Assembly (NCBI GenBank): GCA_005790605.1
Contig: SXUI01000003.1
Location: 1 to 64,000, forward strand
From: Planctomycetia bacterium
Lineage (GTDB): Bacteria > Planctomycetota > Phycisphaerae > Phycisphaerales > SM1A02
Length of the DNA stretch: 64,000 nt
Direction of reading: 5' to 3'
Positions 7,437-17,223 of this stretch are shown here, in pieces; positions within the stretch are counted from its first letter, which is position 1; the number at the start of each line of letters is the position of its first letter. Below the pieces are notes generated by a model. The model worked only from the letters and a program-made list of their open reading frames with translations. It had not been told where the DNA came from and did no database searches. Made by a program: the position numbers and the translations under genes.

Positions 7437-7955
7437 CGCATGCGCGTTTTCGAGAAACGCGGGCAGCGCGCGAACGATGAACCAATCGAGTGCGCCGCGC
7501 GTCGCGTTCGCGTCAACGCCCCACATCGCGACACTTGGGTCGAGGAACTGCAGGTCTGCGAGGACTTGCAACTGCCCATCGACAACATACGCCTTGGGAA
7601 GTCGTGTCGCGTAGTACGCGGTTGCAGCATTCGCGGTCGGATCGCCAATCGAAATCGTCGGCTGCAAGAGCAGCGCCTTATCGTTGAGATACCAGAGATC
7701 CGTCAGGACAATGGGGCGCAAGCGGCTGCTGGGATCCTCACAGTGTTCTCGCTGCCAGTGACGGATCACTTGCAGCAAACGCATCGCAAGGGGGCGATCA
7801 CGCATTTCACCGCGCGGATGTGCGCCTACGACAACGGGTAGCAAACCTTCGGGGTCGATATCCGCATCGGGAGGGCACACCGCCCACGCGGCGTCAATCG
7901 CAACATCCGACATGCTGTGCGTATGTGAAAGAGGAGGGAACTTGTCGTCGCTCAC
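7434..7955 (-). CDS. Conserved-looking hypothetical protein
   Basis: 173 residues, read from a GTG at 7955 that has a good AGGGGAG ribosome-binding site 5 bases upstream; the alternative ATG at 7913 has none. No signal peptide or membrane helix is visible, so it is probably cytoplasmic. The sequence has regular alpha/beta character (GLLPVVVGAHPRGEMRDRPL, KAYVVDGQLQVLADLQFLD) with several conserved-looking Asp, His and Trp residues, but I recognise no family. It is the third gene of the glyA unit, 42 bp after the membrane-protein gene. Confidence 0.7.
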   Translation of the reverse strand: MSDDKFPPLSHTHSMSDVAIDAAWAVCPPDADIDPEGLLPVVVGAHPRGEMRDRPLAMRLLQVIRHWQREHCEDPSSRLRPIVLTDLWYLNDKALLLQPTISIGDPTANAATAYYATRLPKAYVVDGQLQVLADLQFLDPSVAMWGVDANATRGALDWFIVRALPAFLENAHA

Positions 7956-7997
7956 GGAGACTCCCCTATCGGCGAGATGCCGCGTTCTCCTCGCGAT

Positions 7998-9095
7998 TCA
8001 CTCTCCCGCGCGCGGCGCGAGATCAACTCGGGGCTCAGGGTACGTCCAACCGGAGAGCAACAAGCGCAGCGGCTCAGCGTCGGTCGGCATTTCTGGCTTA
8101 GGTTGCTCGCTCTGGGCGCCCACGGCAACCCGAACTCCCTTCGCTGTGCGATCCATTGCGCGTGAAAGTCGCGATGAATACTTCGAGGACTGGAAGTTCT
8201 TCCTCGTCGAGTAGTACAAGATCGGGAGGAAGAAGGAATCGACCTTGTCCTTCCGGATGCATCGCACCTCAACGCTGCGACCCTCAAGCGTCATGAGCAC
8301 AATCGAATCCGCGACGGTGAAGAGATCGCCTCCCACGGTTCGAATCCAACCCGCTCCGATTTCAGCGTCGGGCGAGAGCAACTTTGGGAGACCAATTTTG
8401 CGGCGAAACCACGGGTCGGTGAAGACAATCACACCTGCAGTCGCAACCATAAAGAACCCGAGCGCACCTTGCCAAGTGAGGCCTGCGCCATTGATAACGC
8501 TCATGACGCCTTCGACTGTGAACCGAAGACCTTGGAACAAGAGGTACAGCGCACCGAGCGCTCCGCCCGGCCGCACACTGCTCGCAGCAAGAGGTTCGGG
8601 CTCAGGCAAGTGACCTTTCGGCGCAAGTGAGCCAACCATTTCGTCGGCGCTCGCAACGCGCGTCATTTCTTCATCGAAGAGCATGACGGGCCGAGGCGAG
8701 AGCTCGAAGAGCGCCTCGTACCGCGCAGGCTCGAGGATCTCCGCACGGCGCAGCCCTCGGTGCGGGAGCAGCCGAGTGATCGGATGTTCCATCGCGCGTT
8801 CAAAGCGTTTCTTCTGGTGCGCGCGTGCCTCTCGAATGGCGCCAAAGACGCCCCACGCAAAGATCGCAGCAACCCAGGCGACGATGCAGAAGACCATGAG
8901 TCCGATCCACCATCGCCCCGATGCGCGCCACAGCGCGTACCCCGCGCCAAGCGCGGCAAACATAAGGACCAGTGCAACGAAAGCGCGTACAACAAGTCCT
9001 CCAGACACAGGCGCCGGATTCGCCTTCGGGGGCGGCAACGGCGCGATCATGACGCGACGATCGGCAAACAGCGTTTCCCAAGAGGCGAGATGCAT
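7998..9095 (-). CDS. Integral membrane protein of unknown function
   Basis: 365 residues. Two membrane helices at about residues 33-54 and 61-86 form a hairpin. A soluble stretch with VMLFDEEMTRV follows, then one or two further hydrophobic segments around residues 190-235, and a C-terminal beta-rich domain (VGGDLFTVADSIVLMTLEGRSVEVRCI). No enzyme motif is visible. The start at 9095 leaves only 2 bp after the glyA stop, so the two are probably translationally coupled. An internal ATG at 9050 is the alternative start. Confidence 0.72.
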   Translation of the reverse strand: MHLASWETLFADRRVMIAPLPPPKANPAPVSGGLVVRAFVALVLMFAALGAGYALWRASGRWWIGLMVFCIVAWVAAIFAWGVFGAIREARAHQKKRFERAMEHPITRLLPHRGLRRAEILEPARYEALFELSPRPVMLFDEEMTRVASADEMVGSLAPKGHLPEPEPLAASSVRPGGALGALYLLFQGLRFTVEGVMSVINGAGLTWQGALGFFMVATAGVIVFTDPWFRRKIGLPKLLSPDAEIGAGWIRTVGGDLFTVADSIVLMTLEGRSVEVRCIRKDKVDSFFLPILYYSTRKNFQSSKYSSRLSRAMDRTAKGVRVAVGAQSEQPKPEMPTDAEPLRLLLSGWTYPEPRVDLAPRAGE

Positions 9096-9097
9096 GA

Positions 9098-10423
9098 TCA
9101 GTGAAACAACGGAAAGGCGCGGCAGAACTCGCGCACTTCCTCACGCACGGATGCCTGCACTGCTGCGTCGCCGGCAGACCCGAGCACTCGATCGATCCAT
9201 GCAGCAAGCTTCGTCATCTCAGGGGCCTTCAATCCGCGCGTCGTGACAGCTGGAGTTCCCAAGCGCAGCCCGCTCGTGACAACCGGCGAACGCGGGTCAT
9301 AAGGAATGCCATTCTTGTTCACGATGATGCCCGCGCGCTCAAGCCACTTTTCCGCGTCGGCGCCAGTGAGATCCGCTGATCGCGGGCGAAGATCAACAAG
9401 CATGAGGTGATTGTCTGTGCCTCCCGAGCAGATGCGATACCCGCGACTCTGCAGCGCACTCGCAAGCGCGCGCGCGTTCTGCACAACTTGTGCGCAGTAC
9501 TCCTTGAACGCGGGCTGTAGTGCTTCATGGAACGCGACGGCTTTCGCGCCAATCACATGCATGAGCGGGCCGCCCTGCGAGCCTGGGAAAACTTTCCGAT
9601 CCACCTTCTTCGCGATCTCTTCATCGTTGGTGAGAATGAGACCGCCGCGTGGACCTCGAAGTGTCTTATGTGTCGTCGTCGTCACAATGTGCGCATGTGG
9701 AAATGGAGATGGGTGCGCACCAGTGGCGACGAGACCAGCGATGTGCGCGATGTCCGCCATGAGTGAGGCGCCGACTTCATCTGCGATGGCGCGGAACCGC
9801 GCGAAGTCGATCACGCGCGAATACGCGGAGTAGCCGCAGATGATCATCTTGGGCTTGCACTCCCTCGCGATGCGCGCAATCTCGTCGTAGTTGAGTGTCT
9901 CGGTGGTTGGATCGAGGTCGTACTCCGCGATCTTGAAATAGGTCCCGCTGAAGTTCACCTTCAATCCGTGCGAGAGATGTCCGCCCGACTTAATAGGGAG
10001 CGAAAGAATCGTGTCACCGGGCTCGCACATCGCCATGAACGCGGCAAGATTTGCGTTGGCACCGCAGTGCGGCTGCACATTCGCGAATCGGCATCCGAAC
10101 AGTTGCTTCGCGCGATCGCGAGCGAGGTCCTCCACGCGATCATGAAACTCGCATCCGCCGTAGTACCGCTTTCCGGGATATCCCTCGGCGTACTTGTTCG
10201 TCAACCACGACCCCACCGTGTGCATCACCGTCGTCGAGACATGGTTCTCACTTGCGATGAGTTCGAGCGTGCTCGACTGACGATCCGCCTCAAGCGCGTA
10301 GCACTCCGCGATTTGCGGATCCGCTTGACGCAACAAGTTGAGCAGTTGCACTGACATTCCGTCGAGCGGCGAGGAGCAAGCGTTGGCACCGGATTGTGAA
10401 CAGGGCGAGGCAGCGAGCGTCAT
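9098..10423 (-). CDS. glyA: Serine hydroxymethyltransferase
   Basis: A PLP enzyme interconverting serine and glycine while charging tetrahydrofolate with a one-carbon unit. The family core is complete: [11 protein letters not shown] near the N-terminus, [28 protein letters not shown], the PLP-lysine motif [14 protein letters not shown], and the C-terminal [16 protein letters not shown] chose the ATG at 10423 (441 residues). The ATG at 10357 would give 419 residues, nearer the usual length, and is a serious alternative. It heads a unit with two uncharacterised genes and is divergent from the ogt-like gene, with only 43-109 bp for both promoters. Confidence 0.96.
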   Translation of the reverse strand: MTLAASPCSQSGANACSSPLDGMSVQLLNLLRQADPQIAECYALEADRQSSTLELIASENHVSTTVMHTVGSWLTNKYAEGYPGKRYYGGCEFHDRVEDLARDRAKQLFGCRFANVQPHCGANANLAAFMAMCEPGDTILSLPIKSGGHLSHGLKVNFSGTYFKIAEYDLDPTTETLNYDEIARIARECKPKMIICGYSAYSRVIDFARFRAIADEVGASLMADIAHIAGLVATGAHPSPFPHAHIVTTTTHKTLRGPRGGLILTNDEEIAKKVDRKVFPGSQGGPLMHVIGAKAVAFHEALQPAFKEYCAQVVQNARALASALQSRGYRICSGGTDNHLMLVDLRPRSADLTGADAEKWLERAGIIVNKNGIPYDPRSPVVTSGLRLGTPAVTTRGLKAPEMTKLAAWIDRVLGSAGDAAVQASVREEVREFCRAFPLFH

Positions 10424-10466
10424 GACGCCGATGATAGTGCCCGTGCGATCGGGGTACGCTTCTTGG

Positions 10467-11000
10467 ATGTGCGCTGCACGCAAACCCCGCCAAGAAGCAG
10501 GTCCAACGCCACCGGTCGAGACTCCTTGGGGGCCTCTCTTTGCCTTTGAGAGATCCAACGGCAGTTTGAGCCTCGAGTGGGTGGTTCGCGGCGTCAAAGT
10601 CCCTCCGACTTGGAAACGCGCGAGTGGGAAGGACGCAGAAGGACTTCTTACTGCGGCGGCCGAGTACTTCGCGGGAAATGAGCGTGCAGCCTCGCGCATC
10701 CCGACTCCGAAGGGAACGCCATTCCAAATGGCTGTTTGGAACGCCTGTCGCGCCATTCCTCGCGGCGAGACTAGAACCTACAGCTGGATCGCGAAGACGA
10801 TTGGTAGGTCACCGATGGCATGTCGCGCGGTTGGTCAGGCAATGAAGCGAAACCCACTGCCGATGATCATCCCCTGTCATCGCGTGGTCGCAGCCGCCGG
10901 GCTTGGCGGCTTCGCTGGCGCCACTGAGGGCGCCCTTTGCAGGCTCAAACAGGGCCTCCTCGCGCATGAAGCGACGGCTCGCCCGCGCAAGAAGTCGTGA
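10467..11000 (+). CDS. ogt: Methylated-DNA-protein cysteine methyltransferase
   Basis: A 177-residue suicide repair protein that takes alkyl groups from O6-alkylguanine onto its own cysteine. The active-site motif is MIIPCHRVV with Cys137. Upstream is the helix-turn-helix arginine-finger region [31 protein letters not shown], given here in pieces: [10 protein letters not shown], then [30 protein letters not shown] follows. I chose the ATG at 10467; upstream in-frame starts at 10422 and earlier would run into the glyA start region. The tail is basic (ARPRKKS). Confidence 0.93.
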   Translation: MCAARKPRQEAGPTPPVETPWGPLFAFERSNGSLSLEWVVRGVKVPPTWKRASGKDAEGLLTAAAEYFAGNERAASRIPTPKGTPFQMAVWNACRAIPRGETRTYSWIAKTIGRSPMACRAVGQAMKRNPLPMIIPCHRVVAAAGLGGFAGATEGALCRLKQGLLAHEATARPRKKS

Positions 11001-11170
11001 AGTTTGCATGTGAGATTGCCGATCTTCCCCCTCCCTTGCTTTACGCGTGAGGGGCTGTGTTCACCCGCGAGAAATCGCAGGCGCACACGGCGTCCATACG
11101 AGATGGGATACAGTCCCACCCCCTCAGCGCACCGCGCGCAACACCGTCTGCTCGATTGGAGATCTCCCGC

Positions 11171-12502
11171 ATGAAGCTCACGATGGTTGGTACCGGATAT
11201 GTAGGACTCGTCACTGGCGCATGCTTTGCGGAGACGGGAAATCATGTGCTGTGCCTCGATGTCGACGCCCGCAAGGTTGCCATGCTGAAACGCGGCGAGA
11301 GTCCTATCTATGAACCCGGTCTGTCGGAGATGATTCAGCGCAACGCAAGCGCTGGTCGTCTCCACTTCACCACCGACAAGCTTGAGGCATACCGCCACGC
11401 GGATGTCATCTTCATCTGCGTTGGTACGCCGAGCGATGAAGACGGTAGCGCCGATCTTCAGTATGTCCTCGCGGTCGCAAGCGACATCGCGGATGCACTC
11501 GAAACGCTCGGCGAATCCGCATCGCCGCGCACGATCGTCGTGAAGAGCACCGTGCCAGTCGGCACGAGCCACAAGGTTCGCGACCTCATTCGCTCGAAGA
11601 CGAAGGTTTCCTTCTCGATCGCCGACAACCCGGAGTTCCTCAAGGAAGGCGATGCAATCAACGACTTCATGAAGCCCGATCGCGTGGTCTGCGGTGTCGA
11701 GAGCGAGCACGCGAGTGAAACGATGCGCGCGCTGTACGAGCCGTTCGTCCGTCAGGGCAATCCCATCTTCCTCATGGATGTGCGCAGCGCAGAGATGGTG
11801 AAATACTCGTCCAACGCCATGCTCGCGTGCAAGATCTCCTTCATCAACGAGATGGCCAATCTCTGTGAGAAGTACGGCGCCGATGTCAACAGCGTCCGCG
11901 AAGGCATGTGCGCTGACAAGCGCATTGGCAATCAGTTCCTCTATCCTGGCCTCGGCTACGGCGGCTCCTGCTTCCCCCAGGACACCCTCGCGGTCGTCTC
12001 GATGGGTCGCGAGGTCGGATTTGACTGCGAATTGAACGCGTCCGTGCACCGCGTCAATCAGGCCCAGCGCGGCCACTTCTGGTCGAAGATTGAGGGTGCG
12101 TTTGGCGGGAAACTCGCGGGCAAGAAGCTGGCATTTTGGGGCGTCGCCTTCAAGCCTCGAACCGACGACATCCGCGAAGCCCCCGCGATCGCGCTCATGC
12201 AACGAGCCCTCAAGGCCGGGGCGATCGTGACTGCCTTCGACCCCGTCGCGCTCGAAAACCTCAGCAAGGAGATGCCCGAGGTGCACCATGCCGCGGACAT
12301 GTACGCCGCGCTCGAGGGCGCTGACGCGCTCGTGATCGCGACGGAGTGGGCCGAGTTCCGCTCGCCTGACTGGGAGTGGGTCGCCAAACTTCTCCCCTCC
12401 AAACTCATCTTTGATGGCCGAAACCTGTACCGTAGTAGCGCGATGGATCAACTCGGGTTCTCGTATTACTCCGTGGGTCGTGCGCCGGTCCGCCCACGCT
12501 AA
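11171..12502 (+). CDS. ugd: UDP-glucose 6-dehydrogenase
   Basis: A 443-residue NAD-dependent enzyme oxidising UDP-glucose to UDP-glucuronate, a precursor of acidic surface polysaccharides. Evidence: the N-terminal dinucleotide fold MVGTGYVGLVTGACFAETG, the VGTPSDEDGSADL region, the lysine helix NAMLACKISFINEMANLCE, and the active-site cysteine in GLGYGGSCFPQD. The C-terminal NAD/UDP-binding half includes AFKPRTDDIREAP. The ATG at 11171 gives the canonical N-terminus, although the frame is open to 11057. The neighbouring genes do not point to a polysaccharide cluster. Confidence 0.96.
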   Translation: MKLTMVGTGYVGLVTGACFAETGNHVLCLDVDARKVAMLKRGESPIYEPGLSEMIQRNASAGRLHFTTDKLEAYRHADVIFICVGTPSDEDGSADLQYVLAVASDIADALETLGESASPRTIVVKSTVPVGTSHKVRDLIRSKTKVSFSIADNPEFLKEGDAINDFMKPDRVVCGVESEHASETMRALYEPFVRQGNPIFLMDVRSAEMVKYSSNAMLACKISFINEMANLCEKYGADVNSVREGMCADKRIGNQFLYPGLGYGGSCFPQDTLAVVSMGREVGFDCELNASVHRVNQAQRGHFWSKIEGAFGGKLAGKKLAFWGVAFKPRTDDIREAPAIALMQRALKAGAIVTAFDPVALENLSKEMPEVHHAADMYAALEGADALVIATEWAEFRSPDWEWVAKLLPSKLIFDGRNLYRSSAMDQLGFSYYSVGRAPVRPR

Positions 12503-12534
12503 GTCGATCACAGCCGCCAACAGAAGGGTGCGTC

Positions 12535-13353
12535 GTGGCAGATTTACTCATCAGTGCGCCCGACGGAACGCTCCTGCATCAGTGCCGGATTGATCCCGCG
12601 CGGACCTATTGGATCGGGCGAAGCCCGAAGTGCGACATCGTGCTCAATGCGGCATCGATCAGCCGTCGGCACCTCGTCTTGTTCTGCCACCTCGGGGTTT
12701 GGCGCGCGCTCGATGCCGGTTCCCAAGACGGCCTGCATACGGAACAGGGGGACTGTCGTGTCGCGCAACTCTCTGTCTCGTCATGGGTTAGGATCGGCGG
12801 CGCGGTGCTTTGGCTCCAGCAGCCTGAACCGGAAATCGGTCAACTGGTCCGCGCGTCAGCACCGAAGACGCACGCCGCCCCACTGTTCAGCGGCGAGCAA
12901 GATGAACTCGCGCTTCCACGCGACACGCTGAGCGTCGAAGCAGCCGAACCGCCGGCGGCCCGACCGACGCTCGTGTTGACCAACATGGATGGAGGAGTGG
13001 AACTCGTCGTCGACCTCAGCGCGACAGCTGGCCGGCTCGTCATAGGGAGTGCATCGACTTGCGACATCGTGATCGCGCATGAGTCGATCGCACTGATCCA
13101 TGCCGTCCTCGTTCGAGGGAGCCGGAGTTGGTCATTGCTTGATGCCGGCGGCGGCGTCTTAGCGGCGGGAAAGAAGTGGCCGCGCAAGCGCCTTGATGAG
13201 GAGACGAGTGCCTCGGTCGGGTGCTTCGCGCTCGCGATCAGGACGCCGAAGATCCCATCATCGACCGTGCCGTTCGTGCCCCGTGCATCCGTCGTCGCCG
13301 AGACGAGCGCGTTCATCGATGGAAGCAACGACGACGATGACGAGTCCGACTGA
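12535..13353 (+). CDS. Double FHA-domain protein
   Basis: 272 residues starting at a GTG with an AGAAGGG ribosome-binding site about 7 bases upstream. The first FHA domain (about residues 5-95) has the phosphothreonine-binding signature: IGRSPKCDIVL, then SISRRHLVL, then ALDAGSQDG. A second FHA-like domain (about 150-240) is degenerate: IGSASTCDIVI lacks the arginine, and the SRxH motif is replaced by IALIH. The C-terminus ends in an acidic Asp run. FHA domains read Ser/Thr-kinase signalling; only the first looks competent. It lies 32 bp after ugd, so the two may share a transcript. Confidence 0.85.
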   Translation: MADLLISAPDGTLLHQCRIDPARTYWIGRSPKCDIVLNAASISRRHLVLFCHLGVWRALDAGSQDGLHTEQGDCRVAQLSVSSWVRIGGAVLWLQQPEPEIGQLVRASAPKTHAAPLFSGEQDELALPRDTLSVEAAEPPAARPTLVLTNMDGGVELVVDLSATAGRLVIGSASTCDIVIAHESIALIHAVLVRGSRSWSLLDAGGGVLAAGKKWPRKRLDEETSASVGCFALAIRTPKIPSSTVPFVPRASVVAETSAFIDGSNDDDDESD

Positions 13354-13554
13354 GTCGAGTCAACCGCATCTCGACTCGCCGCTCGGCTCCGATTTCTCCT
13401 CAATTTGAGCCGTTTTTGGAAGGTCGAAGAAAACATCAAAAAACTACGGGTTTCTTCGCATTCTCTTGCGCGAGTGTGTAGATATCGCTATTTTTCCCGT
13501 GTATTCGACAGGTATGGACCCTGTCACTTCGCCACTTGAAAGGACTCCCACTGT

Positions 13555-13887
13555 ATGGCCACGAAACTGAAAGTCACCCCAGCCACCAAGACTCGCACCA
13601 AGGGCTCGATCTATTCTGAGATCGCTGCGCACACCGGACTCACTCGCAAGCAAGTTGTTTCGGCGTTCGAGATCCTCACCACGATGATCACTTCGGATCT
13701 CGGCAAGAAGGGCTGCGGCACCTTCAACCTCTTCGGTCTCGCGAAGATGCGCACCGTTGCGAAGCCAGCGACCAAGGCACGCAAGGGCATCAACCCATTC
13801 ACCGGTCAAGAGCAAACCTTCAAGGCGAAGCCAGCAAGCCGCAAGGTTCGCATTCGCGCGATGAAGGGTCTCAACGAAGCCGTCTGA
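13555..13887 (+). CDS. HU-family nucleoid DNA-binding protein
   Basis: A 110-residue histone-like protein. After a basic N-terminal extension (residues 1-16), the HU helical dimerisation half follows (SIYSEIAAHTGLTRKQVVSAFEIL, shown in two parts: SIYSEIAAHTGL, TRKQVVSAFEIL). Next come the GTFNLFGLAKM strand, the KGINPFTGQEQTF beta-arm and the C-terminal KPASRKVRIRAMKGL. The basic N-terminus is longer than in E. coli HU. It binds and bends DNA non-specifically. It has its own 200-bp upstream gap and a strong terminator downstream, so it is probably monocistronic. Confidence 0.92.
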   Translation: MATKLKVTPATKTRTKGSIYSEIAAHTGLTRKQVVSAFEILTTMITSDLGKKGCGTFNLFGLAKMRTVAKPATKARKGINPFTGQEQTFKAKPASRKVRIRAMKGLNEAV

Positions 13888-13926
13888 TCGCACACGCGAT
13901 TCAGGCCTCCGCTGAAACAAACAAGC

Positions 13927-13962
13927 AAAGAGCCCCGCACGAGACTTCGTGCGGGGCTCTTT
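13927..13962. terminator. Bidirectional Rho-independent terminator
   Basis: A perfect 16-bp stem (AAAGAGCCCCGCACGA and its complement) with a GACT loop. The arms end in AAA and TTT. It serves the HU gene on the plus strand and murQ on the minus strand, where TTTGCTTGTTTG follows. A second imperfect 12-bp hairpin lies at 13973-14008. Confidence 0.9.
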
Positions 13963-14025
13963 CGTTTGGAACTCGTCGTGCTTCGCTCCGCGCTCAGAGC
14001 GACGACGATGCTGCATGCGCGCGTG

Positions 14026-14937
14026 CTAGGAGCGCTGCAAGCACGCCCGCAGTTGTCCGTGTGCCTCGCGCAATCGAGCATTCGCTTCATCGAGCGTGCA
14101 CGCGTGGGTTCGCATCACGATCGCAGTTTTGAGCGCGCCGTTTGCTTGCGAGAGCGCATGCATCGCTTCCGTAGCGGAATCCTGTGGAAAAAACTCGCGA
14201 TAGATTCGAATCGCGCGATCGACGAGTTTGTCGTTCGTCGCAGCGAGGTCAACCATCAAGTTCCCGAAGACCTTCCCGCGCTGCACGAACACAGCAGTGC
14301 TGATGGCATTGAGCGCGATCTTTGTCGCCGTTCCAGCCTTCAGCCTCGTCGAACCCGTCAGCACTTCGGCGCCTGTTTCGAGCACGAGCCAGTGATCGCA
14401 GTGCGCGGGGCGAGTGTGCGAAGAACATGTCAAGAACGCCGTCGTTGCGCCGCGCGACTTTGCGAGTTGCAACGCGCCTAAAACATACGGCGTCGTTCCG
14501 CCCGCGGCGATGCCGACAAACGCGTCCCGCTCGTTCACAGCAAGTCGCTCGAACTCAGCCGCGATGCCATTGGGGTCGTCCTCCATGCCCTCACTCGATC
14601 TGCGAAGCGCGGCGTCACCACCAGCCATGATGCCGACTACTTGCGAAGGATCGCTTCGAAATGTTGGCGGGCATTCGCTTGCATCGAGCACGCCAAGCCG
14701 GCCCGAAGTTCCGGCTCCCGCGTAGAGTAATCGCCCCCCGTTGGCGAGCTTCGCTGCTGCGGCATCAACGAAGTGCGCGATGTGAAGCGCACATGCTTCG
14801 ACTGCCGCAACGGCAGCGTGTTGATCCTGCGCGAGAAGCGTAACGATGGCGAGCGTGTCCATCGCATCAAGCGACGCGGATGCCGGATGCCGCGCTTCCG
14901 TCGCAATATGCGCGCGATTCGGAGGCAAGGTGCTCAT
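14026..14937 (-). CDS. murQ: N-acetylmuramic acid 6-phosphate etherase
   Basis: A 303-residue SIS-fold enzyme cleaving the lactyl ether of MurNAc-6-phosphate to GlcNAc-6-phosphate and lactate in cell-wall recycling. The SIS motif GGRLLYAGAGTSGRLGVLDASECPPTF is present, split here as GGRLLYAGAGTSGRLG and VLDASECPPTF. Also present are the catalytic-region MEDDPNG and the signature TGSTRLKAGTATKIALN. The ATG at 14937 overlaps the stop of the peptidase gene as ATGA, which favours this start over the longer frame and suggests translational coupling. A PfkB sugar kinase is in the same operon. Confidence 0.95.
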   Translation of the reverse strand: MSTLPPNRAHIATEARHPASASLDAMDTLAIVTLLAQDQHAAVAAVEACALHIAHFVDAAAAKLANGGRLLYAGAGTSGRLGVLDASECPPTFRSDPSQVVGIMAGGDAALRRSSEGMEDDPNGIAAEFERLAVNERDAFVGIAAGGTTPYVLGALQLAKSRGATTAFLTCSSHTRPAHCDHWLVLETGAEVLTGSTRLKAGTATKIALNAISTAVFVQRGKVFGNLMVDLAATNDKLVDRAIRIYREFFPQDSATEAMHALSQANGALKTAIVMRTHACTLDEANARLREAHGQLRACLQRS

Positions 14938-17201
14938 GTGCCGCCCGCTGCTGGCGCTTCGGATGTGGGCGCGGTTTCTTGTGATGGTTCCGCGCGCATC
15001 CATCCCGTTGGTTCTGGTTTCAACGCATCAACGAGAAAGCTCCACTTCACGCTTTCGACTGCAGGCGACCAGATGCCATGTTCCGAATTCGCGAAACACA
15101 TCATCGCAAAGGGGCGATTGATGGACTGCAACGCGTTCGCAAGTTCGAAGGTGTTTGCAGGATGCACATTGTCATCCACCATGCCATGGAGCAGGAGCAA
15201 CTTTCCTTTGAGGTTGTTGGCGTGTTTCACGCAACTTCCAAGGTCGTATCCGCTCTCATTCTCTTGAGGAAGGCGCATGTATCGCTCGGTGTAAATCGAG
15301 TCATAGTTGCGCCAGTCCGTCACTGGTGCACCGGCAACCGCGGCGGCGAAAACTTCAGGATGTCGAATGATGCAGATCGCGGACATGTAGCCGCCGTAAC
15401 TGTGCCCCGTGATTCCCATGCGCTTGCCATCGACATACTTCCGCTCCGTCGCAAGGTACGACGCCGCAGCCGCTTGATCGTCCGCGTCAGGACCGCCAAG
15501 CGCGAGGTAGGTTGCAGTCTCAAACGCCTTGCCTCGACCGGGCGTACCTCGGTTGTCCACGCGCGCGATCAAGAAACCCAGCGCAGTCTGCGGATTGCAC
15601 GGGCGCCACTCATCGTTCACCAACTGAATCGTTGGCCCGCCATAGGTATCGATCACCAGCGGATAGGACTTTGATTCGTCGAAGTTCGGCGGGAAATACA
15701 ATTCGCCGTAGAGATCCGTCACGCCATCGGCGGCCTTACAGGTGAAGAGTTCGCTCGGGCGAATCCCTTGCGCCGCCAGTCCTGCATCATCGCCAGTCGC
15801 GATCGTTGCGACGAGTCCAGCATGCGCGCCACTGCGTGCGTACACCAAAGTTCGTGGTGGAACCGAGTGCGACTCTGCGGTGGCGACCACAGACTCGCCA
15901 TCCGGCGCGATACGGAAGTCGCTGTGATGAAGTGGTTCCGTCGTCACTCGTGTCTCACCCCCGCCACTGAGTTTCGCAACATGCAATTGCCGCTGCACGG
16001 GGTTTGCTCCGCTCGCTGCGGTGTACCAGAGGTCGCCATGCTTCTCGTCAAGAAGCACAATCTCTTGTGCAGGAAACTCGTTGCGCGTCACTTCGACGAT
16101 CGTGTCATCCTTCAGCGATCGAAGCTCGTAGTTCTTGAATCCATTGGCCTCGGTCTCGAACAAGAAGTGCACACCGTCATCGAGAAACCGAACGAGCGGA
16201 CTGTTCTCTTGCCAAGTTGCCTGCGACGCACGCACGACAACACGCGTCGCCCCCGTCTCTGGATTCGCAGCGAGTAACTCGACCCAATCCTGCCTGCGCG
16301 GCGCGCGATTGATCAGCAACTCGCTGCCATCCGGCGACCAACGCACATTGAAAATGTACGCAGCGCCACCATCCGCCAGCGCAGTCTCGACTTTCGTCGT
16401 GCGCTCGGTCGCGATGTCGTAGATGAGAAGCTCCGCCGTCGGATTCGGCTCACCAGGCTTCGGATACGCCTCGGAAAGCAGGCTCGAACGCGTACTCGAC
16501 AATCCCCCAAGCAACCAGTAGTCCTTCACTTGAGATTCATCGAATCGGTAGAACGCGAGCTTGCTTGAGTCGGGCGACCACCACATCGCAGTCGTCTGAT
16601 CGAGTTCTTCACCGTACACCCAACTTGCTGTGCCATACTTGATGCGCGAAACGCCGCCATCCTGCGTGATACGTTTCGCCTTTGGCTCTGCTGCTGCGGC
16701 CGGAGCGCTCTCGTTCGACGAGGCCGCGCGAGGTCGATCACCTTTCGCACGATCTCGCTTGGGTTTCGCAGCCGCCCCTTCCGCAGGACGCAACACAACA
16801 TTTCCGTCCACCGTTGCCGCCACGAACTTTCCGTCAGGGGAAGGCTCTTCCGCAACTTGGCGACCGCGCGCGGCGCGCTTGCTTCCCGCAGGCGGATGAT
16901 CGACCAACGGACCGAACCCATCCTTCGGTGCGCCAGAGTCGGAGATTTCGCCCGTCGATAGATCACAGCCATGCCAGGCTCCATCCTTCTCAAAGAACAC
17001 CGACGGTCCCGCGACGGGCCAGAGGACCCTGCCGACCGTGCCACCCCCGCCTGCCCCGCTGGCAACCTGCGACATCCGACGCATGTCTTTCGCGCCAGCG
17101 AGTTGTTGCATCGGCGTATAGGTTTGCGCGTGAACGAGCGATGAAATCGCAAAGCTAAGCGCGGCGAGTGCAGTGTGTCCAAGCAGCAGTGAGCGACTCA
17201 T
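14934..17201 (-). CDS. Secreted S9 family (DPP4-like) peptidase
   Basis: 755 residues with a signal peptide (LGHTALAALSFAISSLVHA). A DPP4-type beta-propeller follows (DPPIV_N: WWSPDSSKLAFYRFDES, RWSPDGSELLINR), interrupted by a charged Lys/Arg/Pro-rich insert at about residues 150-180. The catalytic domain carries the triad Ser601 (TGHSYGGYMS), Asp676 (MVDDNVH) and His708 (SEHG); the spacing matches DPP4. Such enzymes cut dipeptides, usually after proline, from peptide N-termini in the periplasm or outside. The ATG at 17201 precedes the signal peptide. It is the third gene of a four-gene minus-strand operon. Confidence 0.93.
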   Translation of the reverse strand: MSRSLLLGHTALAALSFAISSLVHAQTYTPMQQLAGAKDMRRMSQVASGAGGGGTVGRVLWPVAGPSVFFEKDGAWHGCDLSTGEISDSGAPKDGFGPLVDHPPAGSKRAARGRQVAEEPSPDGKFVAATVDGNVVLRPAEGAAAKPKRDRAKGDRPRAASSNESAPAAAAEPKAKRITQDGGVSRIKYGTASWVYGEELDQTTAMWWSPDSSKLAFYRFDESQVKDYWLLGGLSSTRSSLLSEAYPKPGEPNPTAELLIYDIATERTTKVETALADGGAAYIFNVRWSPDGSELLINRAPRRQDWVELLAANPETGATRVVVRASQATWQENSPLVRFLDDGVHFLFETEANGFKNYELRSLKDDTIVEVTRNEFPAQEIVLLDEKHGDLWYTAASGANPVQRQLHVAKLSGGGETRVTTEPLHHSDFRIAPDGESVVATAESHSVPPRTLVYARSGAHAGLVATIATGDDAGLAAQGIRPSELFTCKAADGVTDLYGELYFPPNFDESKSYPLVIDTYGGPTIQLVNDEWRPCNPQTALGFLIARVDNRGTPGRGKAFETATYLALGGPDADDQAAAASYLATERKYVDGKRMGITGHSYGGYMSAICIIRHPEVFAAAVAGAPVTDWRNYDSIYTERYMRLPQENESGYDLGSCVKHANNLKGKLLLLHGMVDDNVHPANTFELANALQSINRPFAMMCFANSEHGIWSPAVESVKWSFLVDALKPEPTGWMRAEPSQETAPTSEAPAAGGT

Positions 17202-17223
17202 GCCCGCAAGCGTACCGCCTGAC

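Noticed and set aside
10338-10466. Longer N-terminus for the Ogt protein
   Set aside because: It would overlap the glyA start region and adds sequence not seen in the family.
10357-10467. Glycine or other riboswitch between glyA and the ogt-like gene
   Set aside because: The divergent gap is only 43-109 bp and shows no aptamer-like pairing.
10877-12520. 547-codon minus-strand open frame
   Set aside because: It is antisense to the UDP-glucose dehydrogenase gene; long open antisense frames are expected at this GC content and codon use.
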